Notes under the pieces: model-generated
What the model was told of the DNA's origin: nothing
Database searches by the model: none
The model's input: the letters and a program-made list of their open reading frames with translations, nothing else
Made by a program: the position numbers and the translations under genes
Origin: Gymnopilus junonius
Lineage: Eukaryota > Basidiomycota > Agaricomycetes > Agaricales > Galerinaceae
Direction: 5' to 3'
Assembly: GCA_015501075.1 (NCBI GenBank)
Contig: JADNYJ010000004.1
Location: 372,001-436,000, forward strand
Length of the DNA: 64,000 nt
Shown: positions 23,087 through 35,063 of the stretch, one piece after another
Layout: each line of letters begins with the position of its first letter
How positions within the stretch are numbered: position 1 is the stretch's first letter

Positions 23087-24887
23087 CTAGAATAGGCAGA
23101 CAAAGTTACTCGGGAACACATTCCTGCCTTCCACTCTTCTGTTCTCATCAAGCAGTTCGCCGCTCCACCATCCATCATCCGGAGTCGCAGTAACAGCGAT
23201 TACATCTCCTGCTTGGAAGTCGAATTCCTCTTCGATGGTGGCAGTGTAGTCATAGAGTGCTTTGACTGTCAATGACAAATGAAGTTTGTTAAAAATTTGA
23301 CGGAGCCCTTAAAGACTGGGAATGTACAAACCATAAAACAGGATACGACTACCCTGTTGCGTTGGAAGGGGTGGGGGAGGTGTTTGTGGACGTTCAGGGG
23401 CTCGCGATGAACCGCCTTGAGGAAGCATAGGTAGGGGCTGCGACTCTCTGTTGTTCCTGGGGGCAGGAGAAGGCGTGTTGCGTGAGCCTGTAGCGACCAC
23501 TGCGGCCGGAGCCAATGTCGCGGGGGCCTCGGGCACAGGTGGAATGGGCTGGTTTGGCGGACTCGTTTGTGGGGGCGAGGGACGACTGGTGTAAGAAGAA
23601 ACTTCCTCGTAAGAACGTGTGTCACCATTGACATGGTTGACCGAATGATGTGAGCCTGTCTGATCTACTGAGTTTTGCCGGTCGTGTGTAAGTGTCGCAG
23701 CGTCGGAATGGTACACGGCTGGTGGTCGTCGAGACACACGCTGGTAGTCGAGTGTTCGAATTACAGGCGACCCGGGAAGTTGAGGTTCGCCAAGGCCATT
23801 TGATGGAGCAAATTCAGCAGGAAAAGCTATTGAGTTTCCGGTGCCGTATTCATGAACAAAGTTTTCGACATCTTTTTCGGGCTCGAGTTGGTCCAATGCC
23901 GTGCGTACTCGTTCACAAGACTAACAACAGGAGGTCAATGGTCAATGGTTACTCAACGCAGAAAAACTCTTGTCCTCACCTGATCGTCAGCAACGCATAT
24001 CGTAGAGACGTCGTTGGCATAAGCCCAGATAATATCCTTCATGAAATCTATACGTTCTTCCTCTAAATCCTGACAAGAATCACAGAAATCTTTGAAATCC
24101 TTTTCCCATATTTGCAGCAATTGTGTTAGATCCTTGGTAAATTTAGCGTAGTCCCTTTCGTTGCCGATCATAGTTTGCTTGGTCCGTTCCAATTTCTGCT
24201 GCACTTTCTGAAGATCGCTGCCTTGCATATAGGTAGCTTGCTGCGTATATGAGTTGATGCGAAGACAATCCGCCTCGTACTTCTCCCGCGATTTCTTCAC
24301 GTAGGATTCCTGCACTTGCTTCTCCTTGAATTTTCGTTCCAAAGGCGCTTGGACGTTCCGCCTGTGGTTGACTTGTTTCTGGTGAAATTGAGCAGTAGGC
24401 CCTTCAAGGTCAAGACGGATCTGGTTGGCTAATTCCAAGTGGTTTTCTGCCAGTTTTTCTGTCTCAATGCGAAGGGTATCGAGTGAATTGCGAAGCTCTC
24501 TGTTGCTTAAGAATTAGAAAAGATATTTTAGGGTGATACTTTGCGACAGACCCTATCTCGTCACCGCCAATGGGTGATTTAGCTAGTTTCGCTAATCGGT
24601 TGGCATATTCCTCTTCGATAATACACCTGTACAATATTCGATCGCGTGCACAGCGTTCAAATGCGATCGACTCACCTTTCATTCCAGAAGTTCCGCAATT
24701 CATCCGTCGTTTTTGATGCTCCTCTCATCCGCGCAAACATCAGGTTCGGACCTGAATCTCCCAAGCCCCAAAAAGCGTTGCAGTAATTTCTGGAAGAACT
24801 GCCGTTGAAAACGTCGACATCTGGCTGTCTAGCGGTTGCATAACGCGCAAGTGAGGTTGCTGAGTGTTGCGGCGCCCGGGCAGCCAT
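23087..24887 (-). CDS. F-BAR and SH3 protein, Cdc15/Imp2-like (copy A)
   Basis: Membrane-scaffold protein of the contractile ring and cell cortex. It starts MAARAPQHSATSLARYATAR at 24887. The FCH/F-BAR entry is NYCNAFWGLGDSGPNLMFAR, then ASKTTDELRNFWNER, AKLAKSPIGGDE and a coiled core (KEKQVQESYVKKSREKYEAD, FKDFCDSCQDLEEERIDFMK). The linker begins EPEKDVENFVHEYGTGNSI, the segment that follows the F-BAR domain in the Cdc15/Imp2 group, and becomes Pro/Ser-rich. The C-terminal SH3 is VKALYDYTATIEEEFDF, GWWSGELLDE, NVFPSNFVCLF, with stop 23089-23087. At least six exons are present. The start was chosen because the longer open frame upstream lacks any family similarity. Confidence 0.9.
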
Positions 24888-25502
24888 AGTGGGCAATCTG
24901 GGTGAAGACAGTGGATGAGAACGTTGACAGCAAAGATAACGAAAAGCTTCGAAAACCTGGTACTGACAGGTGATTGATGATGAGACGATCGGTGCGCAAA
25001 TGACAGTCCTCAAAGAGAAATAAGTTTGCGGACTTTGAAGTGAAGCAAGTTTCGACTTTTCTGTAGCAGATGCGACTTCTGCAGCGTACAAATCTGTCTG
25101 AAACTCCCAGAGACCTTGGCTGTCCGAGTACAACGTTCAAATTATGCAAACTGCGTTTCAGCCTCGTATGCGACAATTCCCTTTCACGTGATCAATTATC
25201 TATTGTTGCGATGGTGATCAACTTGTTTTTTTATCAAAGACGACACACAGAGAAGCGCTCAAATGATGCCGTACATTCCTTCCTGTGCAAAAAACCACTC
25301 CCTACGCTTTACACAGAATGAAGACCTCTGACTTTCTATGATGAGAGTTCTGCATTCCTAGGGCGTTGGGTCCAAAAAGCGCCCGTCGTGAAATCTACAC
25401 TGCGACCGACCGCACAGGTTATTCGGACTTCTTATGTACGCGCGGGTATAAAAAGCTCCCGACCCCTATTTTACCCAAACCGTAGGTGGCCACTGCGTGT
25501 GT
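24888..25502. promoter_or_regulatory. promoter region of F-BAR copy A
   Basis: A 615-base gap between the F-BAR start and the stop of the Elp1 gene, both minus strand. It must include the F-BAR promoter on its left and the Elp1 3' UTR on its right. No coding exon was found. Confidence 0.4.
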
Positions 25503-28500
25503 TCATTTGAAATCGAATAAGTTCATCCGCCAATCCTTCGCCTGAGCAATACCTGGCTTGGGCACTTTGTCCAATGGATTGATAACTTTATTCTTCTCCC
25601 GCTCTGCCATTCTCGCCGCCCACCCATCTGGAATTGCCTCCCCGTCATCCTCGGCCGGAGGTCGGGCCCAGATGTCGTCCAAGGCTGCCTTCAGCTCCAC
25701 CTCAAAATCGCTCACTTCGCGTTGCAACTCCAATCCCTCTTCACGATGGCTCTCTGAAAACCGGAATAGATGAGGCAACAAGGCGCGTGCTTCCCCTGAA
25801 ATCATTGATCAATACATAATAAAAATGTAATGTGAAGAAGAGATTCTTTACCTTGCGTGACCACAAATCTATCCACGAGCTTGCTCACGGACCGAAGCAA
25901 GTATTCTTCTTCATCGACAGTGCCCTTCCTCCCCGATCCAACCTTCCTCTCCATCTTCCGCTTTGAGCGAGAGGTGCGGCTATTTCAGGATTAGCCTGAT
26001 GCGCCCATGACGTATGATCATCATGCCTACCTTGATGACCGTGAAGTAGCCGTCGGTGCCACAGTATAACGAGTAAAGGCTGTCGGCGCCATCGAAACAT
26101 CCGTCATGACGTCTACGTTATGGAGGGCCGCGTTATCCTCTGTGCCGTAAAATGCATCTAATGACATGCGGGGTAAGATGCGTTCAAAAACGTGTCGAAG
26201 TTGATTATATCAAACTCACCGGGTTCCTCGACTTTTTTAATTCGCAATTCTCGTAGCCTGGCAACTTGCTTCCGTATCTGCTCCTTCATCTCTCCGAGGT
26301 CTTCCGCGATTTGAGCCCGAGTCTCAAGAGACGCGGGGTAAATTATGTCTTCCAATAGCTCCGACAGAGAGTAAAAGCCAATCTAAAGATAGTTCTTTGA
26401 CATCAAGGAGCTGGAAAAAAGAAAAATAAGCATACTATTCTGCAAGCTTCCGAGAATGCATTGTCCTGGACAAGAGCAATCACTGCCTCTCGGACATCTT
26501 GGGCATAATCCAACAGTACTCGGGCTGCCTCTGGGTATCGCTTCTTGGAGGACAATTCCTCTTCACCAGGTCAATGAATGAATACGCAGCAAGAAAAATA
26601 AAATACTCACCTGCAACTCGATACGCCATAGCAATGGTATCTTCTTCCGACATGCTGTTCAGTTGTGCGACATCAAATAGCTCTCGCCATTCTAATGCTT
26701 TTTCGTAGGAGGTCATAGCTTTTTCGCTTTTCTTAGCCTCAACGAACACTGAATTGCACGTAAGACTTGGTCCAAACAATTCTGCGTTTTATGAACTCGC
26801 CTGTAGCCGCTTGTCTGAATTCTCGTCGCTCAAAGAGCCAATCACCATAGATGTCCAGCATATTCTAAGAATGGAAATTTAACCAAGTCAAATAAAGGGA
26901 AACCCGTGTGCACACGCACTTCATACTGTTCTGAACCCTTCCATATCGAAAGTGCTGCTTCGTATAGTCGATGACGTTCAACATAGGTAACAGCCTCCTC
27001 GAACCGTTCTGGACCTGATTATTATAATTATAAAGAATTGGCGATCACCACTTCTTTCCAGACGGAGATTTACGGGGGACACGGACCTGCGAGACTTAGA
27101 TTTTTAAGTGCCTTTTCATACCGCTTCAGGTGGTCGTCAATTCGGAAACGTTGGTAATATTGATCGAGAGCGCGCAGTTCTCGGAGGAATGGAAGGTACT
27201 CCCGAGGATCCTAGGGTGAAATTAATTGTGACTCCCTGACGAAGTCTATTCATGCTGACACACCTTTTGGGCATGCTGAGCGATCATGATGACGAGTGAA
27301 AAGTCATACATGCCAAGGGCGGTATCAAAAAGCTTGTCTGCCTCTACAAGGAAGATAATGTACTTGACAGCATCTTCAACGATGCTGGGATCAACAGTAT
27401 CTATTGAAAGTTAGCAAGGTTTCCCCTTGGGGCAAGGGAAAGAACTACCTCGTAATCGAAGCAGGAGACCTAAACCGGCTTCATAGTCTGGAGGTGTTTT
27501 CACAACGTGGGCCATTAGGATTGAGTTGACATATTTTGTGAGATCTCTCTTCTCGAGTTCGTCTCTGAATGCATCACAGATCTTTGCAATAAACTCTGGG
27601 GTGCTGTTTCCGCGACTATAACGGAAGAAAAGCAACTGATCAGCCCTTGTTTGTTAGCATAGACTGTGCCGCCTTACCCGATCAATGCAAGGAATAAATT
27701 GAGGTGATCGACTTCCGGAATCTGATCCACGAAGGATGAGATCCTCGCCAAAAGGGTCTCTGGGCTGTGGTCGACAATAACGTTGAGATCTATGCGATGC
27801 TTTCTGCAAGCAAAAAAGGCTTTGCGATAATTGCCTCTGTAAGTATAGAAACATCAGTATCGAGGTGTTCATATGCCCAAAAAGGAACCTACGCGTCTAA
27901 ATCTTGTTTGACTACTTCCATGACGAGTGGCCGTGGATTTATGGTCTCAAGGTTCCCTCTGGGCATTTGCAGGACTAGGCTCATGGCACTAGGGACAGCC
28001 ACAACTATCCTCGATCCTCTCTCCACTTTACGAGTGGGCCAATCTGCAGGAACCTCCTTTGCAGCACCTTCTTCCTGTTCAAATAGTTTCGGTAGTCTTG
28101 ATATTGGAGCAAAGGTAGCTTCGTGCGAATTTGTCGTGAAGATAACGAAACCAGATGCGATGGCGAAAGACATTGCGTTTGTTGATATTGTCCTTGTTTC
28201 CTCGTCTGAATTCGAGACATAAAGCTTACCAGACTTTGCTAAGCCGACGTATAACGGTCGCTCGTTAGGTTCATCTTCCCCAAAGGGTAAGGTCACGAGC
28301 TTATAAGTGTTGACACAGAACTCAGAGAAGCGGGCCAAAGGAAAAAGTGTTTCTTTCTCATGCGAGTCTATTGAATAATCAATTGATGAATCATGCGCAG
28401 AAAAAAAGGATAATCTCAGACTCACAGCTGAATATCTCGCCATCTGGCCCTTGATAAGTATCGGGCACAGCTCCAAAAAGTAAGCGACAATTTCGGCGGG

Positions 28501-30586
28501 GTAGCGTAAAAGCAGTTCTTGAAGTGTTACTCCCCTCGATGACGGTGGTAACAGAAACCATGTCCTTCTGGCTTCCGGGGCCGGTACCGAGAGCCGTAAT
28601 CGTATAAGATCCTTCAAATTTGATAGTTAGCTGTCTCCAATGCATATTAGGTATTTCACTGATGATCCCCGACCAAATTTTGGAAGGATCTATGATTTTG
28701 CCAGGTCCAGGTAGAAGTCTCGCCTTAATATTCCACAGCTCAACGTAACCATCCTCCCATAAGACGCCCATAGCATCATTTTCAGGGGAGGAAGTGACGT
28801 AAATAGGTATTTGCGTTAATGATGGTTGCAGGGAAACGTCAGGGGATATCTGGAGTTGAAAAGAAGACATGGGAGGAGGTACATTTTGGCTTCGGAATGG
28901 TGTCAGGAGGAGCTTGGCTGGAATACTGGTCACTATCTGGGAGATCGTCATGGGGTCTTACACGTACTTCCGTCAATAACTGCAACGATACCTGAGTCGT
29001 TCGGGGGCAGGGAATGAGATATAAACGTATCCCACGAATATATCCTCTGAATGATGTCGGCTGCAAATCAATTAGGATAAGGTTGAAAGGGACAAAAAAA
29101 AACAGTACAAGTCGTCGTAAGCGTCAGATGTAGAGCCAACTCCGGGTGCCAATGGATGGAGGTGAAGCGGCCAGGTAGGTCAGATGTTAATGAGGCTGCA
29201 ATCTCATGCTTCAAGTACCTGCAATGTCTGGTCGGTAAACCTTGTTCAAGACGAGGGAAAATAAAGGTTGTTTACCAGTGATAGTTGCTTGTCGTCCACA
29301 ATTGAACTGCAAGACGGAGAAATGAGAAAAATCTCCCGGAACAGAACAATCTAGCTTACCGGCATCGCCTTTTTCGCCTTCTATCCAGATTGCTAGGACA
29401 TTAGAATCTGAGTTCCAAGTTAACTCCCTGACTTTATAGCCCCATTTCCGATTTTGATCGGATTCTTTGCCCTTGACCTGAATTTGGTCGACGTCCAAGT
29501 TGAACTCCCCATGTCGCAGGCCGTTACGTTCGAAAAATATCACATCATGACGACCTTCCCTTCCAGTTCCTCCGCCCTCAAACCCAAATCGTTGTGTACC
29601 GACTATTAGATTTCCTGACGGTCGCCACACGAGGGTATGTTCCAACCCGGCCACCTCTTCCGATGTGGACTGTAAGGTTCCTTGTCTGTCATATATTCGG
29701 AGGGTCCGGTGTGGCTCCGAGTCGGGAGAATTGTCAGGAGATACTGAAGAAACAACAAAATATGTCCCATCTCCTCGCCAACTGATGCGAGGAAGACTAT
29801 CATCGTCAGGGCTTGTGCCCACTTTTATTTTGGGGGTGGCCTGTGCGGCCGCCTTACCCAAGGAGCCATGAAACTGCGTTTGCTTAGATCCCCAGCCAAC
29901 GTTGATGGGCGCATCTAGTAAGGTCTCAACGAATTGGGTTGGGGGAATGCAGTAGAAAACAGACGTCAAGCATACCTTCTCCGAATTCTTGACTGTAGAG
30001 CGGGCCTTCCGAAAGCACGTCGAAAGTAGACGTCAACAGCAAAAGCTTATGTTCACCCGTGACAATGGCCACAACAGACTCATCTGGATTCCAAGAGGCT
30101 GCCAATATCCCAGAGTCAAAGGTTCCTTCTATTTCGAACTGCAAAAATAAGAATCAAGAACGTTAAAGAAATCAGCTGCACGTACTGGTGCGTTCAGTTC
30201 CTCTGCAGAAACGACAATAACATCACCACCTCGCATGATAGCAACAATTTGTCGCGTTTCAGCTATAAACCGAAGGGATACGACTTGAGAAGCACCAAGT
30301 CCATTGGACGATGCCACAGTTCGAAAATTTGCTACAGATTCAGGATCAGCCTAAAACAAAGATCAGAAATACGATAACAAGAGTATCAAAGATGTCGGCG
30401 TACCGGCGGTTTATTCAATCCTTCCGACTGGTCTATCTTCCACAATTCGACTTCCACCTCTCCATCCAAGTTGTAGCATTCCGAGGAAACATAGAGCACA
30501 TTTTCGTCGAGATCAAAGGTGGTTGCGGAGACATTGGCAGGTGAGATATGAGAGGCCCAGGAAGAAATCAATGTAAGATTCCGCAT
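25503..30586 (-). CDS. ELP1: Elongator complex subunit Elp1 (IKAP/Iki3)
   Basis: Largest scaffold subunit of Elongator, needed for the wobble-uridine modifications (mcm5/ncm5) of tRNA. It begins [20 protein letters not shown] at 30586, continues as a WD40-type double propeller in the first half ([34 protein letters not shown]), and ends as an alpha-solenoid with TPR-like helices. Recognisable landmarks include [24 protein letters not shown] exons near 27700 and the conserved end [11 protein letters not shown] before the stop at 25505-25503. More than a dozen short introns are present. It diverges from the rRNA-processing gene EFG1 with a 191-base shared upstream region. No break or missing domain was noticed at this level of reading. 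Confidence 0.94.
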
Positions 30587-30777
30587 CGTTTATGCGATGC
30601 AATAGTATTATAGTAAGGAAGTAAGGACGTGGGTCTCGCTTGACTCCGACGCGATGATCGAGATTGATGACAATATTTGGCACCAAGTCCGTTGCCAATC
30701 AGCTCTGGCAATTTCTCTAATTTCCAGTCATTTCTCTGTTTGTTTCTTTCAATTTGATAACATTGACGATCCTTACT
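30587..30777. promoter_or_regulatory. shared divergent promoter of ELP1 and EFG1
   Basis: The start codons of Elp1 (minus) and Efg1 (plus) are 191 bases apart, so both core promoters must lie here. The pairing joins two genes of RNA metabolism, which fits co-regulation but does not prove it. A pyrimidine-rich run lies before the EFG1 ATG (around 30721-30752). Confidence 0.6.
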
Positions 30778-31717
30778 ATGCCTCCATCGCGGACACGAGA
30801 TAACCAGAAAAACGGTGAAGCATCGACATCTAAAGTGGAATCAAAACCTAGACGCCATCGCCATAGGTCAGCACCCGAACAAACAACTACAGCTCCTGGT
30901 GTTCAAAAAGTCAAAGCTGCATTGCGACAGACTAGGAGACTGCTAGCACAGGTCCCCCATTTGCTTTACCGCTGCTTCTGCTTCTGAATATGCCTCATTT
31001 CCCTTAGGATAATTTAGCTGCTGACGTACGAGTAGAAACTGAACGCAGACTGAAAGGCTTGGAAGTAGAGTTGCAACAAGCAGAAACGTCTAAGAAAGAA
31101 CGTGCCTTTGCAGTTCGTTACCATAAAGTAAAATTCTTTGGTGCATATCACTGGTTTGTCTCATCGCAGGTGTGGAACTGACGGTATTATTCAGAACGCC
31201 AGAAGGTCACTCGAAAGCTGACGCGGGCAAAGAAAGCCCTTGAATCTACGGTCGATGCATCAGAAAAGAAGAAATTATCCACAGAATTGCATGACCTTCG
31301 TGTTGATCTCAATTACATCCAGGTACGTTAAAGGGCAGTGCAATTTATCTACTTGCTTGTTAATCATTCCGTACACGAATGCAGCATTATCCCAAGACCA
31401 AGAAGTATATATCCCTTTTCCCACCCGAAGTCAGGAAAGGCGAAAAAGTCTCAGTAGCATCGCAAGCAGATACCGAGAGGACAAATAAAGAACGAGAAGA
31501 GCTTCGAAAGTGGATCCGAGAGCAAATGGAACAGGGAGACTTACCCGGTGAACCAGAACTCGAACTACCTTCGACGCATGGAAAGTCGAGAGCACAAAAA
31601 TGGCCTCAGCAAGGTACATCTGCGCCCGCTAAGGCGGAGGCCAAAAAGTTAGATGACGTTCAAGAAGACGATTTCTTTGGTGAAGATGATGAGGACAAAG
31701 ATGAGGAGTCCAGCTAA
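30778..31717 (+). CDS. EFG1: rRNA-processing protein Efg1
   Basis: Nucleolar factor for 18S rRNA maturation in the small-subunit processome. Four exons (30778-30951, 31008-31140, 31195-31322, 31385-31717) join in frame to 255 residues. Landmarks are VQKVKAALRQTRRLLAQDNL, ERRLKGLEVELQQAE, the invariant RYHKVKFFERQKVTRKL, and LHDLRVDLNYIQHYPKTKKY with ISLFPP. The tail is acidic (DDFFGEDDEDKDEESS), normal for the family. The HKVKFFERQK motif is split across intron 2, which supports the splice choice. Confidence 0.92.
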
Positions 31718-31935
31718 CGTTCGTTAGCTTTGGTGGCTCTTTTCCACTCTTTTCCACTATTGTGACTGACAAACATATTCGTGCGGAGGTAGTTGTTCCG
31801 AGTTCGTGTATTCAGTGCTATTTCCCTCATGTTCTTACAATATCTATCTGATACGTGGGTAATATGAATTCCAGGGAAGATCGGCCCGTCTTAACAATCA
31901 ATTATCAATTTTCAGTTACATATATACCCTTTCCC
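31718..31935. other. short convergent 3' region
   Basis: 218 bases between the stop of EFG1 and the stop of the next minus-strand gene. It must carry both 3' ends. No coding signal was seen. Confidence 0.5.
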
Positions 31936-32620
31936 CTACATGAACCCGATCACAAACCAACTTTCAACCTTTGAGTCGAACTCGAGCTCAATATCCCACC
32001 GGCCTTTTTTAATCCACATCGTCTTCAAATAATCGTCCCAGAAGATGATTTCTGCTCTGCCTTGAATAAAACGGTACCCCGCCACAGTTGGAGAAGGTCC
32101 AAGGTATTCATGCCTGGTTTGAACAGTGGAAAGCGTCCAGATTTGCGTTAGACCTCTGGAATGGGAACTGCACACCTTTTTGGTTGGACAGCCGTATCTG
32201 TAACAAAATTGCTTGTTGGATATAATTTTGGGTCGACAACCTCGTCATAATGTTGGTATGTGAGCAAGTTCAGATTGTCACCCAGTTTGAACTTCAGCTG
32301 TATACAAAGACTTGACAAGGGTTCGAGGCACAATGTAAGCGCTTGACTTACATGGTCGCATTCAGTGGCGGCATAGAGATGTCGAGGACGTTCAAGAGTA
32401 CCGGAGCACGGTGCAATAAAGGAAGCCAAGGGATATCGACCCAACGACCATGCTGTGGATTTGAGAGTGGCTTGAGTAGTTTTAAGGAGCACCGCCCGTT
32501 GCGCTGCCAAAGCAGCCTTCTTCTCCTTGGCGTCAAGTTCGCGCGTCCTTGATCTTTCCTCTGCTTATCTCTAACTTGTCTGAAGTCGGAGATCTTCTCC
32601 TTTGTCCAAGCGCGAGCCAT
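31936..32620 (-). CDS. unrecognised protein gene with two apparent frame breaks
   Basis: I do not recognise the family. The gene starts MARAWTKEKISDFRQVRDKQ at 32620. Around 32530-32540 the protein-like signal moves to another frame (EKKAALAAQRAVLLKTTQA, then WSLGRYPLASFIAPCSGTLE). A normal intron removes about 32350-32300, and LKFKLGDNLNLLTYQHYDEV and SNFVTDTAVQPKR follow. Near 32155-32175 the signal changes frame again to GLTQIWTLSTVQTRHEYLGP and ends FDSKVESWFVIGFM at 31938-31936. The gap that an intron would fill at the second change is only about 20 bases. Both changes behave like a missing single base, so either the copy has begun to decay or the assembly has indels here. It could be a mitochondrial or membrane-linked protein, but that is a guess. 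Confidence 0.55.
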
Positions 32621-35063
32621 TGCATATAATACATGCTACAAACTCAGGGTTGCATGGATAGGCCACTCAGAACAAAGATAGAGTTGAGATAGAGTCTGGT
32701 GCAGCGCAGGAAAATACCTCGCTATGGATCTGACTCAAAACCTAAAAATTAATCAGTCACTGTCCCCAGAAAAGGTAATATATATACCCAGTTTGGAAGA
32801 TATTGTACGTTTTATGTTTTTCGAGAAAACCGTTCAAGCACAAGAAAAGAATTGCATTTCTATCTAAGGACTAATATTATTTTCGCATATACTAAGGTTA
32901 GGGTTAGAACCCTAAAAAGACAAAAAAAGAGAGCCTGCCCAGCCAGAGTGGCCAAAGCAGGACAGGAAAATATTGAGACGGTGCATGAGCCTGAGCCCAT
33001 ACAAGCCGCAGACACCCCCTGAGGACAAGGTCGCCGTGCTATGGAGGATCTCCACAGCCCATAGACCCAGGTACTTGAAGGGGCCTATGCCATCAAGGTA
33101 AGTATGAGGTGCTCATTTGACGGTGCAAGGCTTTTATACCCTTGGGATGCGCACGGACCATGCACTAGTCACATGCCTACTCTGAGTCAATGCCCTTGGC
33201 CGCATCTTCAAAGCGCTCTCGTTTGCCCGTGAAGCGAGTCAGTGCAATTTCTCTTATATTCTTGCGGTAAACCCTGCATAAATTGCACATTTTTAATCTA
33301 CCTATTTTTCTTTCTCACTGGGCTCTGCATCGTGATTTACTTTCTCGAGCAACAAATCTTGGTTTCAACCGCCTAAAACGCTTGGTGTCCGAACTTTTGC
33401 CTTCCCTAATACCTCTTTGCTGAAACCTTCTACGCTTCTAAGCCGTGTTGGGGAAAGACTCTTTCTGGGCCTCTCAAAGACCAGAGACTCATTGCTTGGT
33501 TGACTCGCTGTGTCCTAATCGACTCTAGTCTTCCAATTGCGAACAATATTTAACACACACCAGTAGCTTATACACTGTCATTTCCTTCACTGCTATACGA
33601 GAGTCTTCTTGCTTCAATTGGCGGGATCACTGTTCCTACATCTATTTACGGAGAAAAAATGCAGGGTCCATTACAACTCCATGGGTTATTCGCCCTTCTC
33701 GTCGTATTTTGACTTGAACAGGCGCTTACCAGCTGCGACGCCGTTCTACTTATCCCTTTGTTCCTTTTCAGTAGAAATTTGTCCATCTCCTGGTTCCGAC
33801 GAGCCGAAGAAATTTTGGAATGGGCTGCACAATTGATTGCTGCTGAAGTAGGGGCTAGCATCTTAACCGTCGAAAGTTCCCTTGACGTTCTCCACCGACA
33901 CTGGATTCAAAGCTGAAACCACTGTCAGACGACAGGGTATCCTAATTCAGACCGGAAAACAATTGTCACCTGCTTCGGACTTGACGGTCAGGGCTCTGCA
34001 GTAGCATCAGCAGCTGACTCGAACCGATCTAATTTAGCGCTCCCTGAAGTGGCTTTTTCTGCAAACATTTACTTGAGACTCACAAGGCCCCTGGAAAAGT
34101 CGTAAATAACCTTTTCGCCATTCCATTTTGTTTCTCTTGTGGCTTATATTCCAATCTGGAAGTCGCTGGAGTCTGGGTTGATTTGCCTATACTAAGGATC
34201 CCAGCCAGGGTGGTTCGACTATCTCATTCAGGAAGATAGAAAAATAATATAGCCCCCTCTAGGAAATGGCTCTGGTACTCGGTGCTGTTCTAACATCGTT
34301 ATTCCTGATATCAAAGTCGTAGAAGATGAGACGTGAGAGGTGAGCTCGCTATGCCAGCCGAGATATTTTCCTTCCGGCCATTGAATAATGACGAAATGCC
34401 TCTTTGGGCCTCCCTTATCAAGAACTTCCAATCGTTTTGACAAGTCAAGGGAAAAAGACAGTGATACGTATCTACTCTATTACTTAAATATCACCCCTGA
34501 TTTAAAGGACGTCATGTCGAATATAACTTCAATTAGATCAGCGTAACTTTGAACGGTCAACAATATATCATATACAACGATACGAGTCCGGAAAGTTGTG
34601 TGGTAAGTGGTCTATACAGTTCATAGATCTAAAGATCGAGTTCAAGACGTAGCCTTGGCCATGGCCACAACTGACAAACGTACATGCCAATTGTAGAATG
34701 GTGTACACAGTTTGATGCGGAATTTAAAGAAATCATGGAGACGGTAACCAACTGTATTCTTCGGCAACCACGAAGAGAAGAAAAATTTTGTTGGCCTTAG
34801 AATTTGCATACAGGATACGCAAGAGCTTTGGATGAAATATGTACTTGAGGGAACATACTGACGCTTTCGTAGAGAAATAGAGTTCAACGGAAGCAGAACC
34901 CGATCGATCGTCGAAGGAGTAATAAGGGGCTCGGCGGTTGCCGAGGAACAGAGGGCTAAGATTGAACTATATTCTTGGATGGCAGCGAACCCAGCTTTCC
35001 TCTGTTTCGTCTATCAAAACTGGCCTCTCTAATCCCTTCAGCAGTGCGTTGGCGTTATTTTTC
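32621..35063. other. 2.4 kb gene-poor region
   Basis: No gene can be supported on either strand. The left part contains a telomere-like palindrome near 32900 followed by a GC-richer, repeat-like stretch (about 32940-33240). The right part should include the promoter and 5' leader of the membrane-protein gene that starts at 35064. A few open frames of 70-80 codons (for example 33609-33836) start from non-ATG codons and look random. Confidence 0.5.
32898..32915. repeat. telomere-like palindrome TTAGGGTT-AG-AACCCTAA
   Basis: The 18 bases form a perfect inverted repeat with 8-base arms. One arm contains TTAGGG and the other CCCTAA, the unit of basidiomycete telomeres. With only one unit per arm it could be chance, or the scar of a head-to-head telomere-type join or of telomerase-mediated repair. 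Confidence 0.6.

Noticed and set aside
32940..33240. GC-richer stretch suspected to be a transposon remnant
   Set aside because: No terminal repeats, target-site duplication or coding remnant could be seen.
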